This document shows, piece by piece, positions 1-5,324 of a DNA stretch of 5,375 nt. The notes under the pieces are model-generated. The model did not search any database. It saw only the letters and a list, made by a program, of their open reading frames with translations, and had not been told where the DNA came from. A program made the translations under genes and the position numbers. Position 1 is the stretch's first letter. Each line of letters begins with the position of its first letter. The stretch is from an uncultured Oscillospiraceae bacterium. GTDB taxonomy: Bacteria > Bacillota > Clostridia > Oscillospirales > Acutalibacteraceae. The stretch is from NCBI GenBank assembly GCA_900554525.1, contig USHL01000107.1, positions 1-5,375 on the forward strand, written 5' to 3'.

Positions 1-464
1 TTTACCATTATCATCTGTTTCATCCCAAGGCATGTGACATATTCCGATACGCCCTCATCATAGCTGCCGACAAATACGGAAAAGCTTTCGGCCAGCGGCA
101 CCTCGTTAACAACAAGGCTGTATGCGCCGGCGCCGAAAAACCCAATCCGGATATTGCATTCTTCTGTCAGATAAAACCACCAGCGCTCACCGCTGTCGGC
201 ATAGACGTATTCGGTATAGATATCACCGCCCGAAAGGTCGCTGACATAAAGATTTATCGCCGAATCGCTAATGACCTCTACCGAATAAGCCCCCTCAGAC
301 GGAGGGTTAAAGGTATAGTACGCATCCGAACCGTCGGTTTCGGCGGCAAGCCACTCGCCGAGCGGCAGTTCGTTATCCGCAGCTGCCGCCGAAGCCGGCA
401 GGGCGCCCAAAACAAGCAGTGCCGCAAGCAGAGCTGTCAGGGCGCGTGACAGAATCTTTTTCAT
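1..464 (-). CDS. Secreted protein with PPC-like beta domain, N-terminal part
   Basis: This minus-strand frame is open from ATG at 464 to the window edge, giving 154 residues without a stop; the C-terminus is missing. The N-terminus is a textbook Sec signal peptide: MKK with R7, a hydrophobic core of A/L/V residues at about 8-22, then PASAAA at 23-28, so signal peptidase I would cut near residues 26-28. No lipobox cysteine is present, so it is probably secreted or wall-retained rather than a lipoprotein. Residues about 45-115 alternate hydrophobic and polar residues in beta-strand fashion (YYTF, GAYSVEV, INLYVSDL, WWFYL, NIRIGFF, GAYSLVV), a pattern I associate with bacterial pre-peptidase C-terminal (PPC) domains; this fold assignment is inference. 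ATG 464 is preferred to ATG 470 because the ribosome binding site abuts 470 but lies six bases from 464. It has its own promoter and is separated from the upstream minus-strand unit by a terminator. The function cannot be named. Confidence 0.8.
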   Translation of the reverse strand, partial: MKKILSRALTALLAALLVLGALPASAAAADNELPLGEWLAAETDGSDAYYTFNPPSEGAYSVEVISDSAINLYVSDLSGGDIYTEYVYADSGERWWFYLTEECNIRIGFFGAGAYSLVVNEVPLAESFSVFVGSYDEGVSEYVTCLGMKQMIMV

Positions 465-470
465 GATCAT

Positions 471-476
471 TCCCCT
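471..476 (-). promoter_or_regulatory. Ribosome binding site deciding the start of the secreted protein
   Basis: Read on the minus strand, AAAAGGGGA ends directly at ATG 470 and is followed six bases later by ATG 464. A site touching the start codon would be non-functional, so it supports initiation at 464 (MKKIL...), which also gives the cleanest signal peptide. Confidence 0.6.
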
Positions 477-496
477 TTTATGCAAAATATATTTTC

Positions 497-524
497 ATTA
501 TAACACCGCACAAATTCAAGTCAA
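497..524 (-). promoter_or_regulatory. Sigma-A promoter with extended -10 for the secreted protein gene
   Basis: On the minus strand there is TTGACT (524-519), a 16-base spacer, and a perfect TATAAT (502-497) preceded by TG one base upstream (TGTTATAAT), which is an extended -10. Transcription would start near 490, giving a leader of about 25 bases before ATG 464. The element lies downstream of the terminator of the neighbouring minus-strand unit, so this gene is probably transcribed separately. Confidence 0.75.
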
Positions 525-550
525 GGGGAAAACAAAAAATATATCTTAAT

Positions 551-584
551 AAACAAAAAAGCATACGGCCGAAGCCGTATGCTT
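551..584 (-). terminator. Rho-independent terminator with cUUCGg tetraloop
   Basis: An 11-base-pair perfect stem (arms 574-584 and 559-569) encloses a four-base loop. On the minus strand it reads GGC-TTCG-GCC at the tip, the very stable C(UUCG)G tetraloop, and is followed by TTTTTTGTTT. It begins five bases after the TAA stop of the minus-strand gene ending at 590 and closes that two-gene unit. Read on the plus strand, the tail after the stem is not U-rich, so termination is directed at minus-strand transcripts. Confidence 0.92.
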
Positions 585-589
585 ATAAA

Positions 590-871
590 TTATTGCTTAA
601 GAGCCCTTTCAAGCCAGACAAACCCGAAATCCAATGCATCGTAAAAGCTTTCACGCACGGTTTCCTTTACGACCCTTTCCTTTTCGGAAAGCTGGGTGTC
701 GCTTTTTAAAAGCTGTACTTCCACCTTTCCGGGAAGCTCCGCGCCCTCTTCCTTAACGGTAGAAAGGATATTGAAGCGGATTACGTAAGGCTCCGCCATG
801 CTGCCGTAATATATCTCGTTACCCTTACGGACAAGCGGAAGATCTTTATAGGTCAAAAATTTTTCCGGCAT
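590..871 (-). CDS. Conserved-looking small protein of unknown function (93 aa)
   Basis: Second gene of a two-gene minus-strand unit. The product (MPEKFLTYKDLPLVRKGNEIY...) is a soluble, charged protein with no signal peptide, membrane segment or cysteine motif. The first two thirds look beta-rich (PLVRKGNEIYYG, YVIRFNILSTV, KVEVQLLKSD); the last about 25 residues (ESFYDALDFGFVWLERALKQ) look like an amphipathic helix. I recall similarly sized clostridial proteins sharing 'K..PLVR.GN.IYYG' and 'WLERAL', but cannot confirm this and know no function. The start is uncertain. ATG 880 (three residues longer, overlapping the upstream stop) has the AGAAGG site touching it, whereas ATG 871 sits nine bases from AGAAGG and one base after the upstream TAA, so 871 is chosen. 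The tight junction implies translational coupling with the gene before it, and a strong terminator follows the stop. Confidence 0.82.
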   Translation of the reverse strand: MPEKFLTYKDLPLVRKGNEIYYGSMAEPYVIRFNILSTVKEEGAELPGKVEVQLLKSDTQLSEKERVVKETVRESFYDALDFGFVWLERALKQ

Positions 872-872
872 A

Positions 873-1139
873 TTATTCATCCTTCTGAGAAATTTCGCCG
901 TAAAGATTAAACCTGAAGAGCATAGTCTCGTCTTCCGGATCCGTGCAGCGGATAGTAGCCTCGGCCACCTCGGAATTTTTCAGTATTGTACTGAGCCCCA
1001 GCATCTGGCTCAGCTTGGATTTAAGATTCAGCACGTCACCGTCCTTTGTTTCAAGAAAAACGTCGCCCTTGCATTCGTCGATAGCCTTAATAAAATCCTC
1101 AAAATCAATATTATGAAGCTGAATTTTCTTATTATCCAT
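873..1139 (-). CDS. Small protein of unknown function with GDVLNLKSKLSQ motif (88 aa)
   Basis: First gene of the two-gene minus-strand unit. The start is ATG 1139, seven bases downstream of a GGGAGG site; an in-frame ATG at 1181 lies inside the promoter spacer region and cannot be translated from it. The product is acidic and soluble, with no signal or membrane segment. It opens with a short strand and helix (IQLHNIDFEDFIKAIDECKG), then a likely beta hairpin (GDVFLETKDGDVLNLKSKLSQ at about 25-45), a hydrophobic stretch (MLGLSTILK), and a final strand region (EATIRCTDPEDETMLFRFNLYGE). I recall short clostridial proteins carrying a 'GD.LNLKS.LSQ' segment, some with an unsupported automatic enzyme name (polyA polymerase); at this length and without nucleotidyltransferase motifs, that activity is not credible. 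Best described as a conserved hypothetical, probably working with the gene one base downstream. Confidence 0.85.
   Translation of the reverse strand: MDNKKIQLHNIDFEDFIKAIDECKGDVFLETKDGDVLNLKSKLSQMLGLSTILKNSEVAEATIRCTDPEDETMLFRFNLYGEISQKDE
881..886 (-). promoter_or_regulatory. Ribosome binding site inside the upstream gene, deciding start 871
   Basis: AGAAGG on the minus strand lies within the last codons of the upstream gene (the QK codons before DE-stop). It directly abuts ATG 880 but is nine bases from ATG 871, which favours 871 as the true start and points to coupled re-initiation at the stop/start junction. Confidence 0.5.
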
Positions 1140-1146
1140 ATAATAA

Positions 1147-1152
1147 CCTCCC
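1147..1152 (-). promoter_or_regulatory. Ribosome binding site deciding start 1139
   Basis: GGGAGG on the minus strand with a seven-base spacer to ATG 1139 is near-ideal. It rules out the longer reading from ATG 1181, which lies upstream of both this site and the promoter's -10 box. Confidence 0.85.
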
Positions 1153-1169
1153 TTATCTTCTATATCAAA

Positions 1170-1198
1170 AGTATAATCCATATATATAAATATGTCAA
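1170..1198 (-). promoter_or_regulatory. Strong sigma-A promoter of the two-gene unknown operon
   Basis: On the minus strand: TTGACA (1198-1193, perfect -35), a 17-base AT-rich spacer with an alternating TATATA run, then TATACT (1175-1170, five of six to consensus). Transcription would start near 1163, giving a leader of about 24 bases containing the GGGAGG site. It is divergent to the glyQS promoter, with 12 bases between the two -35 boxes. Confidence 0.85.
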
Positions 1199-1210
1199 GT
1201 TAAATTACTG

Positions 1211-1242
1211 TTGACTTTTCGCGGGATTTCCGATACTATAGT
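1211..1242 (+). promoter_or_regulatory. Sigma-A promoter of glyQS, overlapping a 12-base palindrome
   Basis: TTGACT at 1211-1216 is followed after 17 bases by TACTAT (1234-1239, four of six to TATAAT); TATAGT at 1237-1242 is a better -10 by sequence but would need a 20-base spacer. The -10 region is part of the perfect palindrome ATACTATAGTAT at 1233-1244. The predicted transcript starts about 35 bases before the start codon, leaving no room for a T-box or other long riboswitch leader. Confidence 0.7.
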
Positions 1243-1266
1243 ATTTGTAGAAATTTGGGTCTTTAC

Positions 1267-1272
1267 AGGAGG
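1267..1272 (+). promoter_or_regulatory. Ribosome binding site fixing a TTG start for glyQS
   Basis: A perfect AGGAGG lies nine bases before TTG at 1282. The in-frame TTG at 1255 is upstream of this site, and the first ATG (1303) is 30 bases beyond it, so TTG 1282 is the supported initiation codon. Confidence 0.8.
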
Positions 1273-1281
1273 AGACAAATC

Positions 1282-2673
1282 TTGGACGCATCAAAAAAGA
1301 GTATGGACACCATCGTCGCGCTGGCGAAAGGCCGCGGCTTTGTATATCCCGGAAGTGAAATTTACGGCGGGCTTGCAAATTCCTGGGACTACGGTCCGCT
1401 CGGCGTGGAGCTTAAGAACAATATCAAAAAGGCCTGGTGGAAGAAATTCGTACAGGAGTCGCCCTATAACGTCGGGCTTGACAGCGCCATTCTTATGAAT
1501 CCGGAAACCTGGGTGGCGTCCGGACATCTCGGCGGCTTTTCCGATCCGCTTATGGACTGCAAAAGCTGCAAGACCCGTCACCGCGCCGACAAGCTCATTG
1601 AGGACTATGTCGCCGAAAACGGTCTTTCGGACAATCCTGCCGCTATGTCGGATGATGAAATGATGCAGTATATCAAGGATAACGGCATAGTCTGCCCGAA
1701 CTGCGGAAAATCCGATTTCACCGACATACGCAAATTCAACCTTATGTTTAAAACCTTTCAGGGCGTAACCGAGGACAGCGCCTCCACCCTTTACCTCCGC
1801 CCCGAAACGGCGCAGGGAATTTTTGTGAACTTTAAAAACATCGCCCGCACCTCAAGAAAGAAGGTGCCGTTCGGTGTTGCGCAGATAGGAAAATCGTTCC
1901 GCAACGAAATAACACCCGGAAACTTTATCTTCCGTATCCGCGAATTTGAACAGATGGAGCTTGAATTCTTCTGCAAGCCGGGCACCGACCTTGAATGGTT
2001 CGAATACTGGCGTTCTTTCTGCCGCAAATGGCTTTTGGATTTAGGTCTGAAAGAAGAAAATCTGCGGCTGCGCGACCACGACAAGGATGAGCTCTGCTTT
2101 TACTCAAAGGCTACTACCGACTTTGAATTTTTGTTCCCGTTCGGCTGGGGAGAGCTTTGGGGCGTCGCCGACCGTACCGACTATGACCTTACACAGCATT
2201 CAGAGCATTCGGGTCAGCCTATGGATTATTTTGATCCGGAAACAAATGAAAAATATATACCTTATGTCATTGAGCCGTCTCTCGGTGCGGACCGCGTGCT
2301 TTTGGCCTTCCTCTGCGACGCTTATGATGAGGAAACCGACGAAAAGGGAGAAACCCGTGTAGTGCTGAGGCTTCACCCGGCTCTCGCCCCTTATAAGGCG
2401 GCTGTGCTGCCGCTTTCCAAAAAGCTTTCCGATCAGGCACAGAAAATATTTGCCGATCTTGCCGCTGACTTCCGCGTGGACTATGACGATGCCGGCTCGA
2501 TAGGCAAACGCTACCGCCGTCAGGATGAGATAGGCACGCCTATCTGCATAACCTATGATTTTGATTCTGAAACCGACGGCTGCGTCACAGTACGCGACCG
2601 CGACAGCATGCAGCAAAAGCGCATTCCCATAAGCGAGCTTCGAGCTTACATTTTTGACGCCGTAAAGTTTTAA
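1282..2673 (+). CDS. glyQS: Glycyl-tRNA synthetase, single-chain dimeric (alpha2) type
   Basis: This class II synthetase charges tRNA-Gly with glycine using ATP in the cytoplasm. It is 463 residues long from TTG 1282, normal for the alpha2 bacterial/archaeal/eukaryotic form and unlike the alpha2beta2 GlyQ+GlyS enzyme of E. coli. The N-terminus carries the family stretch GFVYPGSEIYGGLANSWDYGPLG (about 19-41). An insertion has a CxxC...CxxC pattern (C93, C96, C138, C141) that probably binds zinc. The catalytic core shows RPETAQGIF (about 173-181), motif 2 FRNEITPGNFIFRIREFEQ (206-224) and motif 3 GADRVLLAFL (335-344) with its conserved arginine. Residues about 365-463 form the HGTP-type anticodon-binding domain (LHPALAPYKAAVLPL, DYDDAGSIGKRYRRQDEIGTP, VTVRDRD). 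No key residue appears missing. It is the first gene of its unit and the transporter gene follows after 15 bases. Also annotated glyS. Confidence 0.97.
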   Translation: MDASKKSMDTIVALAKGRGFVYPGSEIYGGLANSWDYGPLGVELKNNIKKAWWKKFVQESPYNVGLDSAILMNPETWVASGHLGGFSDPLMDCKSCKTRHRADKLIEDYVAENGLSDNPAAMSDDEMMQYIKDNGIVCPNCGKSDFTDIRKFNLMFKTFQGVTEDSASTLYLRPETAQGIFVNFKNIARTSRKKVPFGVAQIGKSFRNEITPGNFIFRIREFEQMELEFFCKPGTDLEWFEYWRSFCRKWLLDLGLKEENLRLRDHDKDELCFYSKATTDFEFLFPFGWGELWGVADRTDYDLTQHSEHSGQPMDYFDPETNEKYIPYVIEPSLGADRVLLAFLCDAYDEETDEKGETRVVLRLHPALAPYKAAVLPLSKKLSDQAQKIFADLAADFRVDYDDAGSIGKRYRRQDEIGTPICITYDFDSETDGCVTVRDRDSMQQKRIPISELRAYIFDAVKF

Positions 2674-2688
2674 AACAGAGGTATTGAT

Positions 2689-4452
2689 ATGAATTCCACT
2701 CAGATACTATTGATGACGGCTGAGCTTTTGGGCGGTCTTGCATTTTTCCTTTACGGCATGACCGCGCTTTCGGGCGGACTTGAAAGCATAACCGGCGGCA
2801 AACTGGAACAGACCCTCAAGCGCGTCACCAAAAATCAGATACTGAGTTTCTTTTTGGGTGCGGGTATTACGATTGCGATACAGTCCTCATCGGCTATGAC
2901 GGTAATGCTCGTCGGGCTTGTAAACTCGGGCATCGTCAATTTCTGCGATACTTTCGGTATTATAATGGGTTCTAATGTCGGCACAACCCTGACCGCCTGG
3001 CTTTTAAGCCTTACCGGCATAAACGGAGACAATTTCTTCCTTACGCTTTTAAAGCCGATGACCTTCGCGCCCATACTCGCCTTTGCCGGCATAATTCTTC
3101 GCATGACAGCCAAGCAGGAGAAAAAGAAGAATATCGGAATAATACTTATAGGCTTTGCCATTCTGATGACCGGCATGGACTTTATGAGCAGTTCAATGAG
3201 CTCGCTTCAGGAAATGGAAGGCTTCCAGAGTCTTCTCACTGCATTTTCAAGTCCGTTGATAGCTCTGCTCATCTCTATGGTTTTCACCGGAATCATACAG
3301 TCCTCGGCCGCTACGATAGGTATTGTGCAGGCTCTGGCGCTCACCGGCGCCATTACATATGAAATGGCGATCCCACTGGTGCTAGGCGCCAATATCGGCA
3401 CCTGCATCACTGCCCTTATTTCAAGCTTCGGCACAAACAAAAGCGCAAAAAGAGTCGTCGCCATGCATATTTATGTCAATGTTATCGGCTCTGTGCTGTG
3501 CATGATACTGCTTTATATTTGTGAGTTTGCCGGAGTGGAATTTATTAAATCCCCCGCATCGATGGTCGGGGTAGCTATGGTACATACCCTGTTCAACCTT
3601 ATAAACACCATTATCCTTATCCCGTTCAGAAAATACGTCATCAAGCTCTGTGAGTTTACCGTCAAAAGCAGCGACGATAAAACTCATACCGTTTTTCTGG
3701 ACGAGCGTATCTTCAACAACACAGCCCTCGCCGTTTCGGAATGTCACCGTCTGACCGATGAAATGGCCGAGCTGGCACGCGATACCCTTTTAAAATCCAT
3801 AGAGCTTATAAATAACTACCCCCCGGAAAAAGCGGAAGTCATCCGTGAAAATGAAAATCTCATCGACAAATATGAAGACAAGCTCGGAACATATCTCGTG
3901 CGGCTTTCCAACAACGAAATGAACGAAAGCACCTCGCATCAGATAGCGCGTATGCTGCACAGCATCGGCGACTTCGAGCGCATCGGCGACCATGCTCTCA
4001 ATATCTGCAAAACCGCCGATGAAATACACACAAAAAATATCGCCTTTTCAAAGCAGGCGGCCGGAGAAATAGCTACTGTCACTGCGGCAGTGACCGAGAT
4101 TCTGAACCTTTCCATCGACTCATTCATAAACGACGATCCGGTAGCCGCAGCACATGTCGAGCCTCTCGAGCAGGTAGTGGACAAGCTCAAGAAAGAGCTT
4201 AAGGAACGACACATAATCCGTCTCCAAAACGGAGAATGCACCATTGAACTCGGATTTGTCTTTACCGATCTGCTCACTAATTACGAGCGCGTTTCGGATC
4301 ATTGCTCAAACATAGCGGTTTACACTATGCAGCTTCCGACCGACACTCTGGACGCCCATAAATATCTGCACAAATTTAAAAGTTCCGATAATGAAGCGTT
4401 TGTTGACGATTTCAATATGTATAGTGAAAAATACCGCTTGGCAGATGTCTGA
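2689..4452 (+). CDS. Na+/phosphate cotransporter family protein with C-terminal PhoU-like domain
   Basis: A 587-residue membrane protein of the PNaS (Na_Pi_cotrans) family, expected to move inorganic phosphate with sodium across the cytoplasmic membrane. Residues about 5-325 are hydrophobic and contain the family's inverted repeats: first Q65-SSSA with GSNVGTT at 94-100, then Q204-SSAA with GANIGTC at 233-239. Residues about 340-560 form a soluble helical PhoU-like tail with two repeats, each with the E-x-x-x-D metal-type motif: GDFERIGDHALNI (E430, D434) and YERVSDHCSNI (E533, D537). The length fits full transporter-PhoU members such as YjbB-like proteins. The start ATG 2689 has AGAGG seven bases upstream. 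It is 15 bases behind glyQS and has no promoter of its own that I can see, so it is probably cotranscribed. Direction of transport cannot be read from sequence; bacterial relatives include proteins implicated in phosphate export. The second motif has alanine where the first has its third serine. Confidence 0.93.
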   Translation: MNSTQILLMTAELLGGLAFFLYGMTALSGGLESITGGKLEQTLKRVTKNQILSFFLGAGITIAIQSSSAMTVMLVGLVNSGIVNFCDTFGIIMGSNVGTTLTAWLLSLTGINGDNFFLTLLKPMTFAPILAFAGIILRMTAKQEKKKNIGIILIGFAILMTGMDFMSSSMSSLQEMEGFQSLLTAFSSPLIALLISMVFTGIIQSSAATIGIVQALALTGAITYEMAIPLVLGANIGTCITALISSFGTNKSAKRVVAMHIYVNVIGSVLCMILLYICEFAGVEFIKSPASMVGVAMVHTLFNLINTIILIPFRKYVIKLCEFTVKSSDDKTHTVFLDERIFNNTALAVSECHRLTDEMAELARDTLLKSIELINNYPPEKAEVIRENENLIDKYEDKLGTYLVRLSNNEMNESTSHQIARMLHSIGDFERIGDHALNICKTADEIHTKNIAFSKQAAGEIATVTAAVTEILNLSIDSFINDDPVAAAHVEPLEQVVDKLKKELKERHIIRLQNGECTIELGFVFTDLLTNYERVSDHCSNIAVYTMQLPTDTLDAHKYLHKFKSSDNEAFVDDFNMYSEKYRLADV

Positions 4453-4574
4453 CCGCTCTGCCTTTCGTTTATAAGGAATGGGATTATTACAGAAATTCCC
4501 GTCACGACAACAGGCAATGATATCCGCATATACAAAAAACACTGCCGGCTGAACAGCACAGAAAGGAACGGCTT
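4453..4574 (+). other. Intergenic gap between transporter and RCK gene
   Basis: This 122-base gap has no convincing terminator or near-consensus promoter. It contains the AAGGA ribosome binding site (4563-4567) seven bases before ATG 4575, and a 24-codon open frame from ATG 4478 to TGA 4552 whose AAGG site is only one base from its ATG. The RCK gene could be reached by read-through from glyQS, or from a promoter too weak for me to recognise. Confidence 0.5.
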
Positions 4575-5219
4575 ATGAAATCATTTTTAGTAATCGGAAT
4601 AGGTTCTCTCGGGCGCCACCTCTGCAACGAGCTTTCAAAAAACTCCTGCGAAATAATGGCGGCCGACGTCAAAAGCGAAAAGCTTGAGGATCTGCCGCCG
4701 GCGGTAGTCGCCTCCAAGGTATGCGACTGCACTAAGTTTGATGTACTCAAAACTTTCGGCATAAGGAATTTTGACGCCTGCTTTGTCTGTGTGGAGGACG
4801 ATTTTCAGGCCTGTCTTGAAATCACGGATCTTCTGAAAGAATCCGGTGCCGCAAAGGTATACAGTGCCGCCAACCGCGATATCGAAGAAAAATTCCTTTT
4901 ACGGAACGGCGCCGACCGCGTCATATATCCGGAACGTGATATTGCCCGCCGCATTGCCGGCGTCGAAAGCGCAGAAAATATTTTTGACTGCATAAATATT
5001 TCAGATGAGTATTCTATCTTTGAGATTCAGCCAATTGAAAAGTGGATCGGGCATACTATTGTAGAGCTTGATTTCAGAAGCCGCTATAACCTCAATATTA
5101 TAGCAATCAAAAAAGACGGTCTTGTTTTACCGCTTTTCCGAAACGACTATGTCTTTAATAAAAACGAACATCTTCTGGTGCTCGGCCATGTAAAAGACAT
5201 CAAGCGAGTAATGAAATAA
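4575..5219 (+). CDS. KtrA/TrkA-type RCK subunit of a K+ uptake system
   Basis: A 214-residue cytoplasmic regulator that gates a KtrB/TrkH-type potassium channel-like membrane subunit by binding nucleotides. Residues 1-130 are the Rossmann RCK_N domain: strand FLVIGIGSLG with G8-x-G10-x-x-G13, acidic residue D31 after the second strand for ribose binding, D51-C-T, then DDFQACLEITDLLKESGAAKVY and the family-typical NGADRVIYPERDIARRIA (111-128). Residues about 142-214 form the RCK_C domain (FEIQPIEKWIGHTIVELDFR...YNLNIIAIKKDG...NEHLLVLGHVKDIKRV), the part that in several KtrA/KtrC proteins binds cyclic di-AMP. One RCK unit and about 220 residues match KtrA/KtrC, not the double-length TrkA of Proteobacteria. 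No ktrB-like gene lies on either visible side: a transporter of another family precedes it and a tRNA follows. It is therefore an orphan gene in this window, like B. subtilis ktrC. The start is supported by AAGGA seven bases upstream. Confidence 0.93.
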   Translation: MKSFLVIGIGSLGRHLCNELSKNSCEIMAADVKSEKLEDLPPAVVASKVCDCTKFDVLKTFGIRNFDACFVCVEDDFQACLEITDLLKESGAAKVYSAANRDIEEKFLLRNGADRVIYPERDIARRIAGVESAENIFDCINISDEYSIFEIQPIEKWIGHTIVELDFRSRYNLNIIAIKKDGLVLPLFRNDYVFNKNEHLLVLGHVKDIKRVMK

Positions 5220-5226
5220 TTCAGCG

Positions 5227-5258
5227 GCGGCAGATAGGAATACGCCCTTTTCTGCCGC
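5227..5258 (+). terminator. Inverted repeat after the RCK gene, possible weak terminator
   Basis: GCGGCAGA (5227-5234) and TCTGCCGC (5251-5258) form a perfect 8-base-pair GC-rich stem with a 16-base loop, starting eight bases after the TAA stop. The right arm is followed by AAAATATTTAAAA rather than a run of T, so it is not a canonical Rho-independent terminator on either strand. It may stop transcription inefficiently or protect the 3' end of the mRNA before the tRNA promoter. Confidence 0.4.
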
Positions 5259-5277
5259 AAAATATTTAAAATATCTC

Positions 5278-5306
5278 TTGACTTTGCTCTGTAATTATGG
5301 TATAGT
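5278..5306 (+). promoter_or_regulatory. Strong sigma-A promoter of the tRNA-Thr gene
   Basis: TTGACT (5278-5283), exactly 17 bases, then TATAGT (5301-5306): five of six matches in each box with optimal spacing. Transcription would start near 5313, about 12 bases before the mature tRNA 5' end. The strength fits a stable-RNA operon and suggests that more genes may follow beyond the window. Confidence 0.88.
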
Positions 5307-5324
5307 ATTTAGGCGCTGAAAAAT

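Noticed and set aside
1140..1181. N-terminal extension (14 residues) of the 88-aa protein
   Set aside because: ATG 1181 falls in the promoter spacer, upstream of the -10 box and expected transcription start, whereas ATG 1139 has an ideal GGGAGG site.
1199..1281. T-box riboswitch upstream of glyQS
   Set aside because: The distance from predicted promoter to start codon is too short, and I see neither the T-box consensus nor a terminator hairpin.
1211..1498. A 95-codon plus-strand open frame overlapping the glyQS start
   Set aside because: It begins inside the glyQS promoter and runs out of frame through the conserved N-terminus of the synthetase; its protein shows no plausible composition or motif.
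2200..2616. A 138-codon open frame antisense to glyQS
   Set aside because: It lies wholly within the well-supported synthetase reading frame, has no ribosome binding site or family resemblance, and arises from the codon bias of the sense gene. The same reasoning removes the other antisense frames within 1291-2107, 2835-4302 and 4805-4993, and those crossing gene ends at 4306-4762.
4475..4500. Hairpin GGAAT...ATTCC after the transporter gene
   Set aside because: Only a five-base-pair stem with a loop of about 15 bases and no T tract; not a credible terminator.
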